DNA from: Lepeophtheirus salmonis
Lineage: Eukaryota > Arthropoda > Copepoda > Siphonostomatoida > Caligidae
Reading direction: 5' to 3'
DNA: 64,000 nucleotides
Assembly (NCBI RefSeq): GCF_016086655.4
Contig: NC_052131.2
Span: 13,127,940 to 13,191,939, forward strand
This document shows positions 12,328 to 24,636 of the stretch, piece after piece. The notes under the pieces are model-generated. The model saw only the letters and a program-made list of their open reading frames with translations. It did no database searches and was not told where the DNA came from. The position numbers and the translations under genes are program-made. Numbering within the stretch: the stretch's first letter is position 1; every line of letters starts with the position of its first letter.

Positions 12328-13427
12328 TTCGTCTTCCAAACATATAAACGAACAATATCTTAAGCTTGTTGATGATTAGTCAAATGTGAGATAGTTCATG
12401 CTGAACAAGAGTCAACGTTTAGTGTATCTACAAGTAAGGGATTACAAATCAATAACTGATACAAAGTTAAAAATGGTTGTTATTGTTTAGAGGATGTCAT
12501 TGTGTTACAAAAAGAAAAGAAAAACAATAATGAATTAATTTTAAAGTGCAGGATAGTGGAGCTTTTTCGAGGTTCCAATGATTCACAATGATCACTTCCG
12601 TAACTAATACCAAGTAATGCATGAGGTCATTTTTGTTTGTTTAATGGAGGGTCCAAAGGGATAATTGTAGCACGTGAATGAATTCAACTACTTGTTGCTT
12701 TTTCTATATACTATTGTTCAAATTTGTGTATTCAAGTATAAAGCAAAAGGAGAAAATGCATAGAGAATGGATTTTTTATCTAAGCTACGTACAAACACAT
12801 CAATAAAGAGGAGCTTAAGAAATGAATAATAAGAAAATATATGTATATGTGTAAGTACATATATAAATATTGATGCTCAAAAGAAAAAGAAGTGCAGGGG
12901 GGGAATGATATTTTTCTCACTCATTGCAATCAGTTTAAAGAAGAAGAAATAAGTAATGCATCAACATATTATTGGTAAAGTAATTGAGGGCATCTCTAAT
13001 TGAATTAGACGTCACGAAACACATACATACAAATTTTGGGAGTCAATATTTACCGTCCTCATTTCCCAGATTTTATAAGTATTTCAGAGTTAATGGAGGA
13101 CACAGAGTTTTTATCTCATGATGAAATCAATTCTTAAATTTATTAATTATGCATAATGAGATTACTTAAATATGAGACGAAAGCTAAAACTTAGCAATAA
13201 AAGTAAAAAAATCAACATAAGTCAATGGTTCTCAATATGAGTTAGATTAAGTCAGTTTTAGTCACTCTGTTCACATTAATTCGTATAAAATAGGGAATTC
13301 AAGAAAAACCTCAGATAATTTACATTTGTATTTTAGAAGATGTATAATGTGCACCTGGTCTACTAATTTAAAACACATCTTAACTTTCCTCTAAAATTTA
13401 TATAAGAACATAATAAAAAACCATATA
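12328..13427. other. AT-rich stretch, nothing recognised
   Basis: No coding, RNA or mobile element signal was found on either strand. Confidence 0.5.
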
Positions 13428-13607
13428 TTATGTTGTAATTTGCATTATTATTTTCAACTTTTTATTCAAAAATATAACAGAAAAAGGAGCAATATCATTT
13501 GTAAATTCATCGATGTCAGCACTCTCCCAACTATTGGGCAATTCTTTATTTTTTGAAGGAAATGTTTTTTGCTTAACCAGATATAGGTGTGTTCGTTTAG
13601 GACCAGA
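13428..13607 (-). other. Unrecognised short open frame
   Basis: On the minus strand a polar peptide (SGPKRTHLYLVKQKTFPSKN, then LPNSWESADIDEFTNDIAPF) runs about 60 codons to a stop at 13428. An acceptor-like TTTATTCAG lies about 12 bases before it, but an in-frame TAA separates the two. Composition looks more protein-like than its surroundings. No family is recognised and the frame may be chance or the edge of the transposon that follows. Confidence 0.2.
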
Positions 13608-13689
13608 CACTCGGTTTTAGGCTGAATAAAAGATAATAACTTAGAACATACATTTTTTTTTTTTTGTACTTTCCATAAATGTAATTAAG

Positions 13690-14360
13690 ATTTAAACAAA
13701 CAATTTTCACTCAATCCATCTACCGTTTTGGTAACAATCTATTCCAGATTTCCTTGGACCATTTTAACCTGTTTTTGATGAGGATTTGGTCCAAGTTGGC
13801 TAAAGCGACAACTACAGTGGGCTTCAACTGGTCCTTACGCCGGTATTGAATGCCACTTCAAACGCCTAAATATGGCGTAGCATCAGGTGAGTAGGGAGGC
13901 CAATACTCCTTTTCCTTCGGCTGATTAAAACAATTTTTTCTACTGTAACCCTTGTTGCAATCCGCGTTAGGGATTGTCTTAGTGTCCTTTTGTAGCTCTC
14001 AAATCAAAAATCTTCCTGAACAAGCCACCACATGGGGCTCTTGTCCATGAAAAACTCATGTGAGAGTTTCTTTATCGTGGCTTCCTTCTTTATCATCAAT
14101 GGTAGATTTGGCAGCATCCACACTCTCATCTGCCAATCTTAGATGTGGCCTAATCCTCTCATTAGTATTATCCATTTGGAAGGTCTGGTAGACATTGTGT
14201 CGGGAAATATCAATGTCACGGCTGATTTCTGTCGATATCTTGATTCTATGATAAATGGCTAAAAGAGCTCCACTGTACTCCATCTCCATTATAAATATTA
14301 TATAAAAGTCAATGGATTCACTGATTGGCTGACAAGAGCCGATCAAAATGCACAAAAACC
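13690..14360 (-). mobile_element. Internally deleted Tc1/mariner-like element
   Basis: On the minus strand an N-terminal piece (14288 down to 14056) reads SGALLAIYHRIKISTEISRD, then IDISRHNVYQTFQ. This is the helix-turn-helix DNA-binding region of Tc1/mariner transposases, followed by NERIRPHLRLADESVDAAKS. About 130 bases further on comes the C-terminal motif WPPYSPDATPYLGV, equivalent to the SPDxNPxDF block holding the third catalytic Asp. A spoilt tail then follows to about 13690. The first two catalytic Asp motifs are missing, so roughly the middle third has been deleted. Terminal repeats were not identified. Confidence 0.65.
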
Positions 14361-17291
14361 CATTTTTATAACTTTACTATTAGCCCCTTAATTCTCATAA
14401 CAACCTTCATTATATCTTCCAACTTTTCTTCCAAAATTACTTTGCTTTTAGACATTTACGTTATTCTCTCCAAATTTTTGAATATTATCTATCAAAATTA
14501 TAATGGTAAAGATATTCACAGCTTGATAAAATTTACTTTGTATTCTATAATTTAAAAAAAAAACTTAAACACTAGAACATATTAAATAAATTAACTCTAC
14601 CAGAAGCGTTTGATGTTTCAGAAACTTCGATGTCATGTATTCAGCAAATTAGAAGTAAAAAAAGTCAGTATTAAATACTGAGAGAATACTGGAGCTCTCA
14701 AAAGATGTTCATTGCTCTAATACTATAAACATTATAAAACCTTTTATATGATGGCGATACAGAATTGGTATTGATTGATATAAAACTAGAAATGTACTTT
14801 TTATTCTTTCATATAATAACACATTTGCCACTGCAGCGTCTTTATGACACGGAACTAATTTGGAATTATCAATATAACAATAAGACGAGTGAACAAAAAG
14901 TACTAAAAAAATACTTTTAATTTACGTAATAATTGAGTACTATAAAACATAAATTCATAGAGACTTAAGAATATTTTCTTTAAAATTCAACTATAATTTC
15001 AAAAAAGCAATTATTTTTTATGTGAGACGATTCAACAATAAAAATGTATTTTTTTTAATTGATATATTCGTTTTTCATTACAAAAAAACAACTTGTATAC
15101 AATACATCACTATTATCAAACTTTGAATAGTGTTTTATATATTTTTTTCCAATGAAAATACAACATTAGAGAAACGTCACAAGTATTTTGCAACAAACAA
15201 TCTTGAATGATGTTGCCTAATTACTTAAATAATTTTTGAGTGTTTTTCCTAGTATTTTTTTAATATAAAATAGTAATGCATTCACATAACATCTTTATTT
15301 AACTTGCTTTTTAATATAGTTTTATTCCCCCACAGAATATTTACAAGGGCGCTTTATTTTAATATCCATACTGTACTCAATCAAACTGGACCTAATACAG
15401 TGATGTTTTAGAGTTAAGTATATCAATTTTGAAAAAAAGTGTTGAAAATGCAATTTTATTCGTATTTCAAGTAGTAACTAGAGGAGAGAAAATCAAATCC
15501 ATCACATAGCAATCTTTATTAAATCACATAACCCTTTCTTCAATATGCAAAAAAAATATTATTTGGAAGTTAGAATTATGTATCTAAAGAAAACTTATGG
15601 ACTTTTATTCTTTATTTAATAATATGGTTCTTTACTCTACAGGAAGGTTTAATACCCATTACTTACCACACGTACATATTTGTACGTTAAAATTACCTTT
15701 TTTGAAATTATTTTTTTGAGCTACAGGTAGTATTAAAAACATCAGTTTCTTTGACCGTATGAAAACATGATTATCACCTCAACAATAATTATTACATGAT
15801 TTTTTTTGAAAGTTTTATCTCAAAAAGTGCTTTATAGTCGATATACCTTTGCAAAATGGATTTTTATGGAGCAAAGTGAAAATTCTGAGCTTTAAAACGA
15901 ATAATCATACATTTTATTATTGATTTTAATATTTTAAAATTTTGTATATATATGTGCCTTATACTTGTATAATTTATGCTATAGTTTTATATTATAATTT
16001 AAGAATGTCTAAATTTTGTACATACATACATTTACGTTTGGGAATTAACCCTAAGAAATACCTTCTTTTTCTTACTTTTGCAAATGTTTTAAATTTTGAA
16101 GTTTATTTAAAAACACCTTCACATCAATTAATCAACATCGATATTGAAATTCATTATACCTAATAATTATACAAATTAAAATTTGAATCTTTAATAGATT
16201 CTTTCGCTTTTGGAGGATATGAATATAATTCCTGAGTAAAATTCTATTATATAAAAATTTAAAATAGAAGAACATAAAAATTGCATTTGATACCAATTCT
16301 ACCACAACAAAAAAATATGTGGAAACGTTTGAATATATTTGCGTGGATGACTTGATGGTCAAGTACTTTCGACCCCAGAGTATGAAAATTCGCCAAATCA
16401 AAGCCTACGCTATTTTAATCTAAGATTTATTTTATAGATACATTTTTCGGCGAGCTTCTTCATTGCCATCCTTATGAGTGAGCCAAAACAAATTAAATTT
16501 ATGATAAATTAATCATTGTTAAAAAGGACGGCAGACCTATTTATTTTGCAATCAACTTATCGGAAAAGATCCTTTTGAAAATACCTATCAATATTCCCCA
16601 TAGATACGAGGAAAAAAAAAGAAGTAAATTGCCCCCATTTCTGCAAAATTTATAACAACACTATGGAGGGGTTGACATATTTGATAATATGTTTGCGAAC
16701 TATACAATAACTTTACAAAGAAAAAAATGGTATGGGTGATTTTATAATTGGTTTTGAAATGTGCAAATGGTTCAAGCATGGCGTTTTTATAGAAATAGTG
16801 GTGTAATTTTAAATTTAAAGGAGAAAAAAATATTATACTACTGGATTTTATGCGAGTTTGTACTAAAAATTTTCATTATCAATCATGCTGGAAATATCCA
16901 CATCATTATTTTGTAGAACTTATAGCATAAAACATATATGACAATGAAGGGTATTTAATAGTTTATGCATCTTATTTTTCAAGATGCACACATAGATTAA
17001 AAAAATGTAACTTAGTGTCCTAATTGTTTTTGAAAAAATACCATATTCAATACTTATAAATCATCTGTATCAATGTGTATCAGTAAATATTTTTATTATA
17101 TTTATCGAAATTAAGTTAACTTGGATTAAAAGAATACGGAAATTAGTTATCACCTATTTATTATCATAGCAATATTTTAATTTATAAGTATCAATATTTT
17201 TGTAGGAGATTTTTACAAGTGAACATATATGTACGTCCCGTCCCCATCAATGACACTTTTTATGAAAAAATGATTTTGAATATTAATATAC
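14361..17291. other. AT-rich stretch, nothing recognised
   Basis: Very AT-rich with frequent homopolymers. Open frames of 60-90 codons here (for example 15942-16163 and 16132-16401) are made of Ile, Tyr, Phe, Asn and Lys codons as expected by chance. Confidence 0.55.
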
Positions 17292-17362
17292 GTCGTTTCA
17301 ATTTTATGATTAAATTTAGTAAAGTAACTATTTACTAAATTTAATCATAAAATTGAAACGAC
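17292..17362. repeat. Perfect 32-bp inverted repeat (hairpin), 7-nt loop
   Basis: The left arm is 17292-17323 and the right arm 17331-17362. The two arms are exact reverse complements over 32 bases, beginning GTCGTTTCAATTTTATGATT and ending in the loop GTAACTA at 17324-17330. The symmetry stops abruptly on the outside. It could be a miniature fold-back element, a templated inverted duplication, or a hairpin-RNA source. No second copy was noticed. Confidence 0.95.
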
Positions 17363-18451
17363 ATTCACACTCGGGAAGTAATGGTTAACGTTAAGCTAGC
17401 TAGTGCAGATAAATCAACAGCTGACAAAAATTCATACCAATTCCACTAAGTTTTTTCCAACATTTTCATGATTCAGAGTTATTTTTCGCATAAAAGGACA
17501 AAAAAAAAAAGAATGTATTTTAAAATCTTGTTAGTACATCTTTCCAAATTGAAAAAATGTTTCCATTATTTATGTATCTTTTTTTAATCATAGGATATGC
17601 CTTGTAAGTACAAGAAAGGATGATAAATACACATTTTCTTTTAAAATCGAATAAATGTTTCCTTTTTGATCACAATGATCAAAATAATAGTTTGACGTAA
17701 CTTGTTATTCAAATAAGAGCATTCTAAAAAAATATTATTTAAAAAGTTATTTACGATTTATTACGTGAAAAGCATTTTTGTAAATTAATTGTGCTATCAA
17801 CGTTAATTTATAGTATTTAAAACGTTAGTAGATTAGTGTTCTACAAAAGTAACATTTTATGTATTAAAAAGGTCATTTTCATGTTTCTTAAAATAAAAAA
17901 AATGAGGAACATTCCATCTTCATCCAAGGACTAAGGTTTGTTAACAAGTGTTATTGATTGCATTATGTCATGCTTTTACATCTTAAATCTAATTTTAATA
18001 TTTGATTATAGCGTATTAAGACATTATTTTTAGAGCATTTTTCAAATAATTGCTTCATAACCTTTTGTTTAATTGCTTTTTGTTAAACAAATAATATAAC
18101 CTTTACCATAATCCGAAATATCGGAATAACTACATCATTTATAATAATAGCTAATAAATAAAACATTATAAAGGATAATGTAAAGATAGTTATCAAAAAT
18201 TCATAAAGAAAAGTGTATTAAAACAATTTACCTTCAAAAATTATAAAAAATAAATTATTAATATCAATTCATTGAATAAATAATGAGTTCATGCTTTATT
18301 TTCGTATGAAAATAAATGAAGAACATTTGTACAGAACAAAGCCTTTTGAGTTTTTTTTATGTGCAAAGATATAATGGGTATGGTACAACTCGGATTATTT
18401 TACATCAGAATAAATTATTTTATTTTAAAATCACGAAACCTGAGTACTATA
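17363..18451. other. AT-rich stretch, nothing recognised
   Basis: No gene or element recognised; a TA dinucleotide at its right end is the apparent target site of the mariner element. Confidence 0.5.
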
Positions 18452-18599
18452 AGTCCTCGGTGGGAAAATAAGTCCGGAAGCTGACATACAGATGGCACTA
18501 CTAATACAAAAATGCATCTTATTTTTTGTTAAGATCTATTCTTCATACGCCATGTGTCAAAATTTCACTATAATCTGATCATTTACTTACAAATTACAA

Positions 18600-19662
18600 T
18601 GCTTTAAGTCAAGCTACTTTTTTTATTTCGAAATATATGGAGAAAACTGAACTTTGTGTTTTGATGATGTATTGCTTCTTGATGGGAAAAATACACAAAC
18701 AGCAAACACTTGGCATGAGAAGTATTATTTGGGTTCTGCTCCATCGAAAGCAACAGTGAAACGTTGGTTTGCTGACTTCAAACAAGTACCATAATGCTGA
18801 ACGCTCTGGATGTCCAAATGAGGTGATTATACAAGAAAAAATCAAAAAAGTTAACAAAATGATTTGGGCAAACCGTAAATGAAGTTGCATGATACAGCTT
18901 ACATCTTAAAATATCAAAAAGTAGTGTTTTCATTATTTTGCGTGAACATTTGTCCATGAGAAAGCTGATTTCCAAATGAGTACTGTGCTGCTCAAATTGG
19001 ACCAAAAGCAAAAACGTATCGTTGATTATGAGAGCTATTTAACCGGAATAAAAATGACTTTTCTATGCGTTATGGGACAATACATTAAACTTGGATCCAC
19101 CTCTACACACCAGAGTCAAATAGATCCTCAGCTGAGTGGGCAGTATCTGGAGAAAGCGATCCAAACCGAGCAAAAACTTATAGATCAGCGTGTAAGGATT
19201 TGGCCTCTGAATTTTGGGATGCTCAATATATTTTGTCCATCGACTACCTTGAGAAAGGAAGAACTATTAATAGCAAATATGATATGTTATTATTGGTGCG
19301 TTTGAAAGAAGAAATTGCGGAAAGACAATCCCAAATGAAGAAGAAAAAAATGTTGTGACACGGTGCATTGTCTTGATAAAACAAGTCTCTAAAAACAATG
19401 GCAGAAATACACAAATTGTGCTTCGAACTGCTGCTGCACCCACCGTATTGTCCAAATCTAGCCCCCCCAGCGACTACTGGCTCTTCTCACACTTATAAAA
19501 TAATGTCCCAGGGAAAAAGATATTGATCGAACGATGAGGTGATTGCCAAAACAGAAGCATATTTTGAGGGGCTCAACAAATTGTACTATAAAAAGGCCTT
19601 GAAATGTTAAAGAAGCGGTGGACTGATTTTATTGCTCTTGAAAGAAACTATCTTGAAAATTA
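18600..19662 (+). pseudogene. Mariner transposase (DD34D type), broken
   Basis: Cut-and-paste transposase. The N-terminal region shows SAPSKATVKRWFADFKQVP (second helix-turn-helix) around 18735-18790. The middle shows TWIHLYTPESNRSSAEW near 19089, SEFWDAQYILSIDYLEKGRT near 19207, and MAEIHKLCFELLLHPPY near 19398. The tail is DEVIAKTEAYFEGLNK near 19536. Catalytic residues: the first Asp is His (19083-19085) and the next Glu is a stop. The second Asp lies inside an inverted segment (19354-19383). The third, PSDYWLF at about 19466-19486, is intact but shifted by an extra C in the C-run at 19462-19468. Overall it resembles irritans/mauritiana-type mariners, about 345 residues in intact copies. 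Confidence 0.85.
19354..19383 (+). other. 30-bp micro-inversion inside the mariner transposase
   Basis: Where the second catalytic motif is expected, the + strand is unreadable, but the reverse complement of 19354-19383 encodes YQDNAPCH, exactly the missing motif. Flipping only these 30 bases restores the frame on both sides (KML before, KSLKTMAEIH after). The segment begins TGT and ends ACA, so its edges are ambiguous by three bases and the minimum inverted core is 19357-19380. Confidence 0.85.
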
Positions 19663-19830
19663 AATACAAATTTTGAAAAATAAAAGTCGTTTTTGCTTGT
19701 AAGCCTCTGACCATATTGCCCCACCGGATAATTCTGTTTGATTCAATAAATTATATAAATATATTCTTTAATCGTCAATTAGTTTTACGTAAACATTTAT
19801 TTGTATAGAAAGTAAAAATAGGCGCATAAT

Positions 19831-19975
19831 ATGTCTTCAAATTGTGTTGTTCCTTGTTGTGAAACTGGTAAAACATCTGGATGAAAGCTAGATGATAATA
19901 GAATAAGAATTTATTGCATAAATTTCCAACATCCAATATGGAAATTCTTAAAAATGGAAATTACCTATACCAATA
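19831..19975 (+). pseudogene. THAP-domain fragment
   Basis: Starting at an ATG at 19831 the frame reads MSSNCVVPCCETGK, resembling the Cys-x(2-4)-Cys start of a THAP zinc finger. After a stop and one frame shift it reads LLHKFPTSNMEIL, matching the conserved (F)HKFP block. The later Cys-x2-His pair is not seen. THAP domains bind DNA in P-element-type transposases and in host factors. With the broken frame this is most simply the first exon of another P-like element. Nothing clearly belonging to it follows on the + strand. Confidence 0.45.
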
Positions 19976-20255
19976 AATTAAATACTTAATACCAAAAAAC
20001 AACATACAATTACACACTTTGGTTCATATAAATAAATTGTGAATTTGTTAAGTCAATGCATTGCTATAAATATAAATAAAATATAAGTAAATATGATGTA
20101 GAACTTCAACAAAATTTTAATTTGCTTCTACAAATTTTTCTAGAAATAAAAATATCCCTTAAATCCCTTAAGAAACAAGGAGTAATATAATACACTTTAT
20201 TTATTTATCTTAGCTAATCAATAACCAAACAATAAAATGAGTAGTATATTGTGCG

Positions 20256-20594
20256 TTACTTGTTTTCCAAGTTATAAAAAGCTTTAAATATATTGAGCAA
20301 TATGGTTGCTAATTTAAGTGAAGAATTAATGACGGTTAGGAGTGATCTCCTAACATTTATTTCAATAATAGGAATATTAGGTGCATCAGATCTTACATAT
20401 GTTGCAAGTTTGCCTTGAATAAGCTTCAAAATGAGATATTTCTTTAAAAAATCTCATACATTCAAAATATAATTCAGTTTTCCATGTCCTGAACACCTTT
20501 TTCGTAAATCTATAGACTCTGTTATGATGTATTGTCCTTTATCTTGCCAAATTTTTTCATCGTCGTGTAAATTTGGGCATTCCTTTTTTCTTTC
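20256..20594 (-). pseudogene. Unrecognised reading frame with one stop
   Basis: On the minus strand 113 codons contain a single internal stop. The peptide includes ECPNLHDDEKIWQDKGQYII, ESIDLRKRCSGHGKLNYILN, LIQGKLATYVRSDAPNIPII and EINVRRSLLTVINSSLKLAT, and ends naturally in NLENK before TAA. Its varied, balanced composition is unlike the Ile/Asn/Lys-rich chance frames around it. The plus strand of the same stretch is also rather open but more often interrupted. The sequence upstream on the minus strand (20600-20900) has coding-like pieces in shifting frames, such as GSSFVVRHISLILENNV. I do not recognise the family. Confidence 0.35.
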
Positions 20595-20899
20595 TTATCA
20601 ATAATATCCTTGCAAAGTCCTCTATTGATGTAAAAAAGGCTTATCAAGCGACATTGTTCTCCAAAATAAGAGAAATATGACGAACTACGAAGGAACTGCC
20701 AATCTCATAACTAAGTTATGGATATTCCCTCAGAAAGTGCCTTCCTTTGATGGGGTTTAATAAGAGTTCCTTGTTCCATACTCATTAATAAAGACGATCT
20801 TCAATTGAAAGTAATATCTGACATGGATAAACGGAACTCTTGAAAAAAAAATTTGCTCTATCTTCGATAGAATTTACTTGAAAATAGCTTTTGGAATAT

Positions 20900-21985
20900 T
20901 CTTTCAAGTATCACCTCCAGATAATGAAATTTTCCAACAAAATCTTTTACTAGACGATCCACAATTCCATAATTTATTTCTTATATTAAAAATGAAGGTT
21001 CTCAATTGACGATTGGATAAGCCCCTATCTCCGTGTTCATAACTCACTTCTTCTTAATAAAATTATTTTTTTTCTTTTACAATTCTTATTTCATAGAAAA
21101 ATTATTTTTTATTTATTTGAAAAGTTCTAATAACGAGGAAGTGTGACTTGTGTCTTTCAACTATTAAGTAATCTATGGATAAACTCTTTTGCATTCCAGC
21201 TCACAGCTCAAATATAAACCTTTTTTTTTTTTGTTGTTGTGAATTTCATGTAATTCTTTTTAAAAGTATCGAAATAATTGATTGGATTTTGAAAGTTTTT
21301 TGATAACTAATGTTTGAAATAATTTTCTTTTTACTTTCATATATTTTTTCTACATATATGGATTTGTGATGTCTAATCCTCTTTATAAAAAATAATTATA
21401 TAACTTTTCATTCTTCAATCTATCGAAAATGATTGCATAAACTGAAATCATTATTAATTTCCTCTTCTGATTTTCTAATTTGCCTACTTCACTTTGAGGA
21501 AATTTATATATTTAATATATTTTTAATTGTTTTGGGAAATGAAGGAAAACTCATTTCCTCAAATAAAAATAAAATATTTTATAAATTAGGTAAATACTGT
21601 CAGTTTTATTTATCTTTTAGTTTTGAAATATAATTGGTTTCAATTAAAGGTCTGAATATTGTTTCATGCATTGCTAATGTCATTTATTTGTTCGGGAAAT
21701 GAATATGATTATCTGTAAAGACAAAGAGATAAATAATAGTACCTTTAGGGGAGAGGAGGAGAGTTAAAAGACTTTTTGCTTTTGTCTAAATTAATCAGAG
21801 TTGGTTGGACTTAAATACTCCAAACTGTATCACATTCTACATACAGAGTATGTAAAGTAGCAAGACAAAATTACGAAAAAATGGTTTAATAATGGAAGCA
21901 AGAAAAATTAACTCAAACCCCATTTGTAATATGTTTAAATACTATTTATTTATATCTAATTTAGCTAATGTTTTTAATAATTATA
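20900..21985. other. AT-rich stretch, nothing recognised
   Basis: Only chance-like hydrophobic open frames (for example 21433-21633) and homopolymers are seen. Confidence 0.5.
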
Positions 21986-22480
21986 TACTCCTTCACAATC
22001 AATAAAAAACCTTGACATATCGGTGAACTGATTGGCAGCTCATGAAGATGAAGACTGTGTCCATAACGTAACATGATAGCAACTTGGGGTAGATCCAAAT
22101 TTGGATAACAAGTGTAGCTGATATTCGTCTCCCAGATGCTCAAAAATTCCAAAGTATAGGGAGTTTATATAATGAATGGAGAAGGGTCACATGGAGGCAG
22201 GCTAGAAAACGCCATATATACACAGTAATTTTTGGTTCTTTTGGGTAGTTTGGAGGTAAAATGGACTTCCTGAGTTGTAGGAAGCCTACATGGAGATGCC
22301 AACTGTCTCAGAACAAATACTGCCGTGGAGAAAATTTCGCACTCATTGCCTTTTTTTTGTTGTTCCTCCGACATAGAATAAAGACAAAACTTGTTGATTT
22401 TTGTTTCAACTGTTTTTTAGTTGCATATTTGAACCTCCTTATCAAAAATTTGCTAGAACACCATAATTAAATGGTACCGG
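21986..22480. other. More complex segment of unknown nature
   Basis: Base composition is more balanced than its surroundings. Short open frames occur on both strands: minus 22165-22374, minus 21961-22152 and plus 22261-22470. None carries a recognisable domain, and overlapping frames on both strands usually mean non-coding complexity. It may be a worn repeat. Confidence 0.3.
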
Positions 22481-22560
22481 TAGTTTGGATCTCCACTCTG
22501 TACATACTCGTCTGTACATATGTCTTCTATTTTTTATTTAGATACAATATTTATACCATG

Positions 22561-22660
22561 ACGTATGTAAAACTAATGTTTGACTTGCACTACGCTTTTT
22601 AATGGTGATATCATAAAATATGATTGGTTCCATTTTTTATTAAAATCTGTCTAACCTTGT
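22561..22660. repeat. Dispersed MITE-like repeat, partial copy
   Basis: This stretch matches part of the element at 45481-45755. Shared blocks are CGTATGTAAAACTAATGTTTGACTTGCAC (20 or fewer identical in a row), the ACGCTTT...GATATCAT region, and the shared right end TCTAACCTTGT. The left end found in the other copy is missing or diverged here. Confidence 0.6.
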
Positions 22661-22669
22661 AATTCCTTT

Positions 22670-24590
22670 AACTTTGGGTCTCATCATAATAGCGGTTATA
22701 TTTAAAAGCGTCTGACATAATATGGTTTTTATGAGAACCCTCAACTTAAAATTAAGTAATCTAAAAATTTCACTTGTACCATTTTTTTTGACAGTTTTTG
22801 GTTTAATAAATCGTCATAAGTAAATAAAATTTAATTCAATTTCAACAAATGAATTAGATAAATTCATAGTTGATAAAACAATACGTAATTTATCTCCATT
22901 TTAGTAATATGTATAAAACGCTCAAATTCAAGGATGTTCTTTATCTGAGCTTATGTCTCCAAATTTGAGAAAGGAAAATCAAATGCTCGAATGGGCTAGT
23001 TTCATCCTGATTAAAAACGGATAATTTAACTTCGCACAAGGTTAATGACAGGTAATTGCCTTCGATCCGAACAAAAATAACAATTGAAGTATTTAATAAT
23101 GTTGTAATTTAAAAATATGTATAACGTAATCCTAAGAATTCCTTATTTTGGGTTCAAGATGGAAAATGACGTCACCAATAAGTAAGAACTACTTCGTTTC
23201 ATGAGTCATCACTTGTAGATTAGTACTTATACGGAGAGATAAAGAATTCAAATTATTTGTGAATAGTGGGTTAAATATACAATGACAAATAACTCTGTAA
23301 AAACAAGTACTTATCGTCTTCTCTTATTTATTTTAAAATAGACTCTTTCTTTAGAAATTATAAAAGGATTCCATAAAACCTGGCACGATTTGTTTATAAC
23401 TTCATTTTTGGAGGCTTGTCACTGTGCAGGAGGAAATTCCTTAATATGTTGTAAGTGAGTCTTTTTATGTGGCTATTTTCAATTGCTTTTTGACTTTCAA
23501 ATAAGGATATGCATTTTAGTGCTACAGAACATGGTATAGAATTATCAGTAAGGTTATTGTGTATGTGACATCATAGTATTAAAATCACTCCATTTAACTT
23601 AGGAATTGTCTTGGAAGTCAATATTTTATACTATATTCCCTTTTCTAGGAATCAAACATACATAGATTGAAATAGTTAATTTATTTTGTACATATGAAGT
23701 GTATGTATATATATTTTTTCAATAAGTAAAAATTCTTCCAATAGAGGGCACTACTGTTTCCTTAATATTATATTTCTCCATTGACTGTGAGTACTTTTTT
23801 ACAAAAAAAAGTCAGAATATAAAGAAGCAAACGAATATAATTGCACTTACAAAGAAAAAAAAATGTAACACTAAATACAAATTTTACATAATTACCTTTC
23901 TTTCTTTCTTTTTCTATTTTTCTTTTCAGTAACTAATGCATATTTTATTTCCTTTTTTTATCCTCAAGAAATATCTTCTATACATAACACTGTTTCAAAA
24001 TGCAGTCATATTGGAATTTTAAATGTAGGAGAATATTTTCTTATTATTTGGGCCAGGTTAAGACTATGTAGGTATATAAAATATCTGGGATTTTGACATT
24101 AACAGAGAGTCTTGGGATTAATGATGGGTGAATTGTGATATTGAAAGACGACATTAAGCGTTCTTGAACAGTTTTTTAAATTTAAAATTAAACAAAAGTT
24201 TCGTGTGAAACCGAATAATACTTATTTTATAAATAAAACTGATTAGTCAAGTGATTCTACAACTAAAGGCTCATAAAGTTCGATTGTCAGTAAATCTTGT
24301 GTGTGATTCTGAGGGTTTTTAAATGGAAAATATGAATCAAATTATAATTCCTTGATGTGTCAACCGATTATAGAAATTCAAAGTTAAATAAATGTGTGCA
24401 CTGAAACTGAATAATTGTTATTTTTTATAAAATATTATTTAAGATCCGTTGTCAGTTTCCACATTAGTTTTGCATTTTCCAGAATTCTTTTTTGAGCAAA
24501 TCCAGGAAAATATCATGATGCAGTGACTTTTAAGTGTTACTTAATACATGATTTGAAGAATGAATAACTTTTGGCATATCTTTAGGAAAT
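22670..24590. other. AT-rich stretch, one short dispersed repeat
   Basis: Apart from the repeat at 23595-23652, nothing coding or structural was recognised. Confidence 0.5.
23595..23652. repeat. Short dispersed repeat, copy 1
   Basis: The block TTAGGAATTGTCTTGGAAGT, followed after about 25 bases by TTTTCTAGGA, is matched at 51250-51308 by CTAGGAATTGCCTTTGAAGT and TTTTCTAGGA with similar spacing. The parent family is unknown. Confidence 0.55.
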
Positions 24591-24636
24591 ATAGGGTGTT
24601 AAATCAGCAAATTTTTCAAAAATATTCAAATATTCA

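Larger units (their letters stand above)
18452..19728 (+). mobile_element. Full-length but dead mariner element
   Basis: The element is bounded by TA dinucleotides (18450-18451 and 19729-19730) and is about 1.28 kb, the normal mariner length. Its ends form imperfect inverted repeats: the left end (about 18454-18486, TCCTCGGTGGGAAAATAAGT onward) matches the reverse complement of the right end (TCCGGTGGGGCAATATGGTC). Between them lies a mariner transposase in + orientation. Sequence divergence between the ends and many coding lesions show that it is old. Confidence 0.85.

Noticed and set aside
17292..17362. microRNA precursor
   Set aside because: The arms pair perfectly over 32 bases with a small loop, unlike animal pre-miRNAs, which have mismatches and about 22-nt duplexes; kept only as an inverted repeat.
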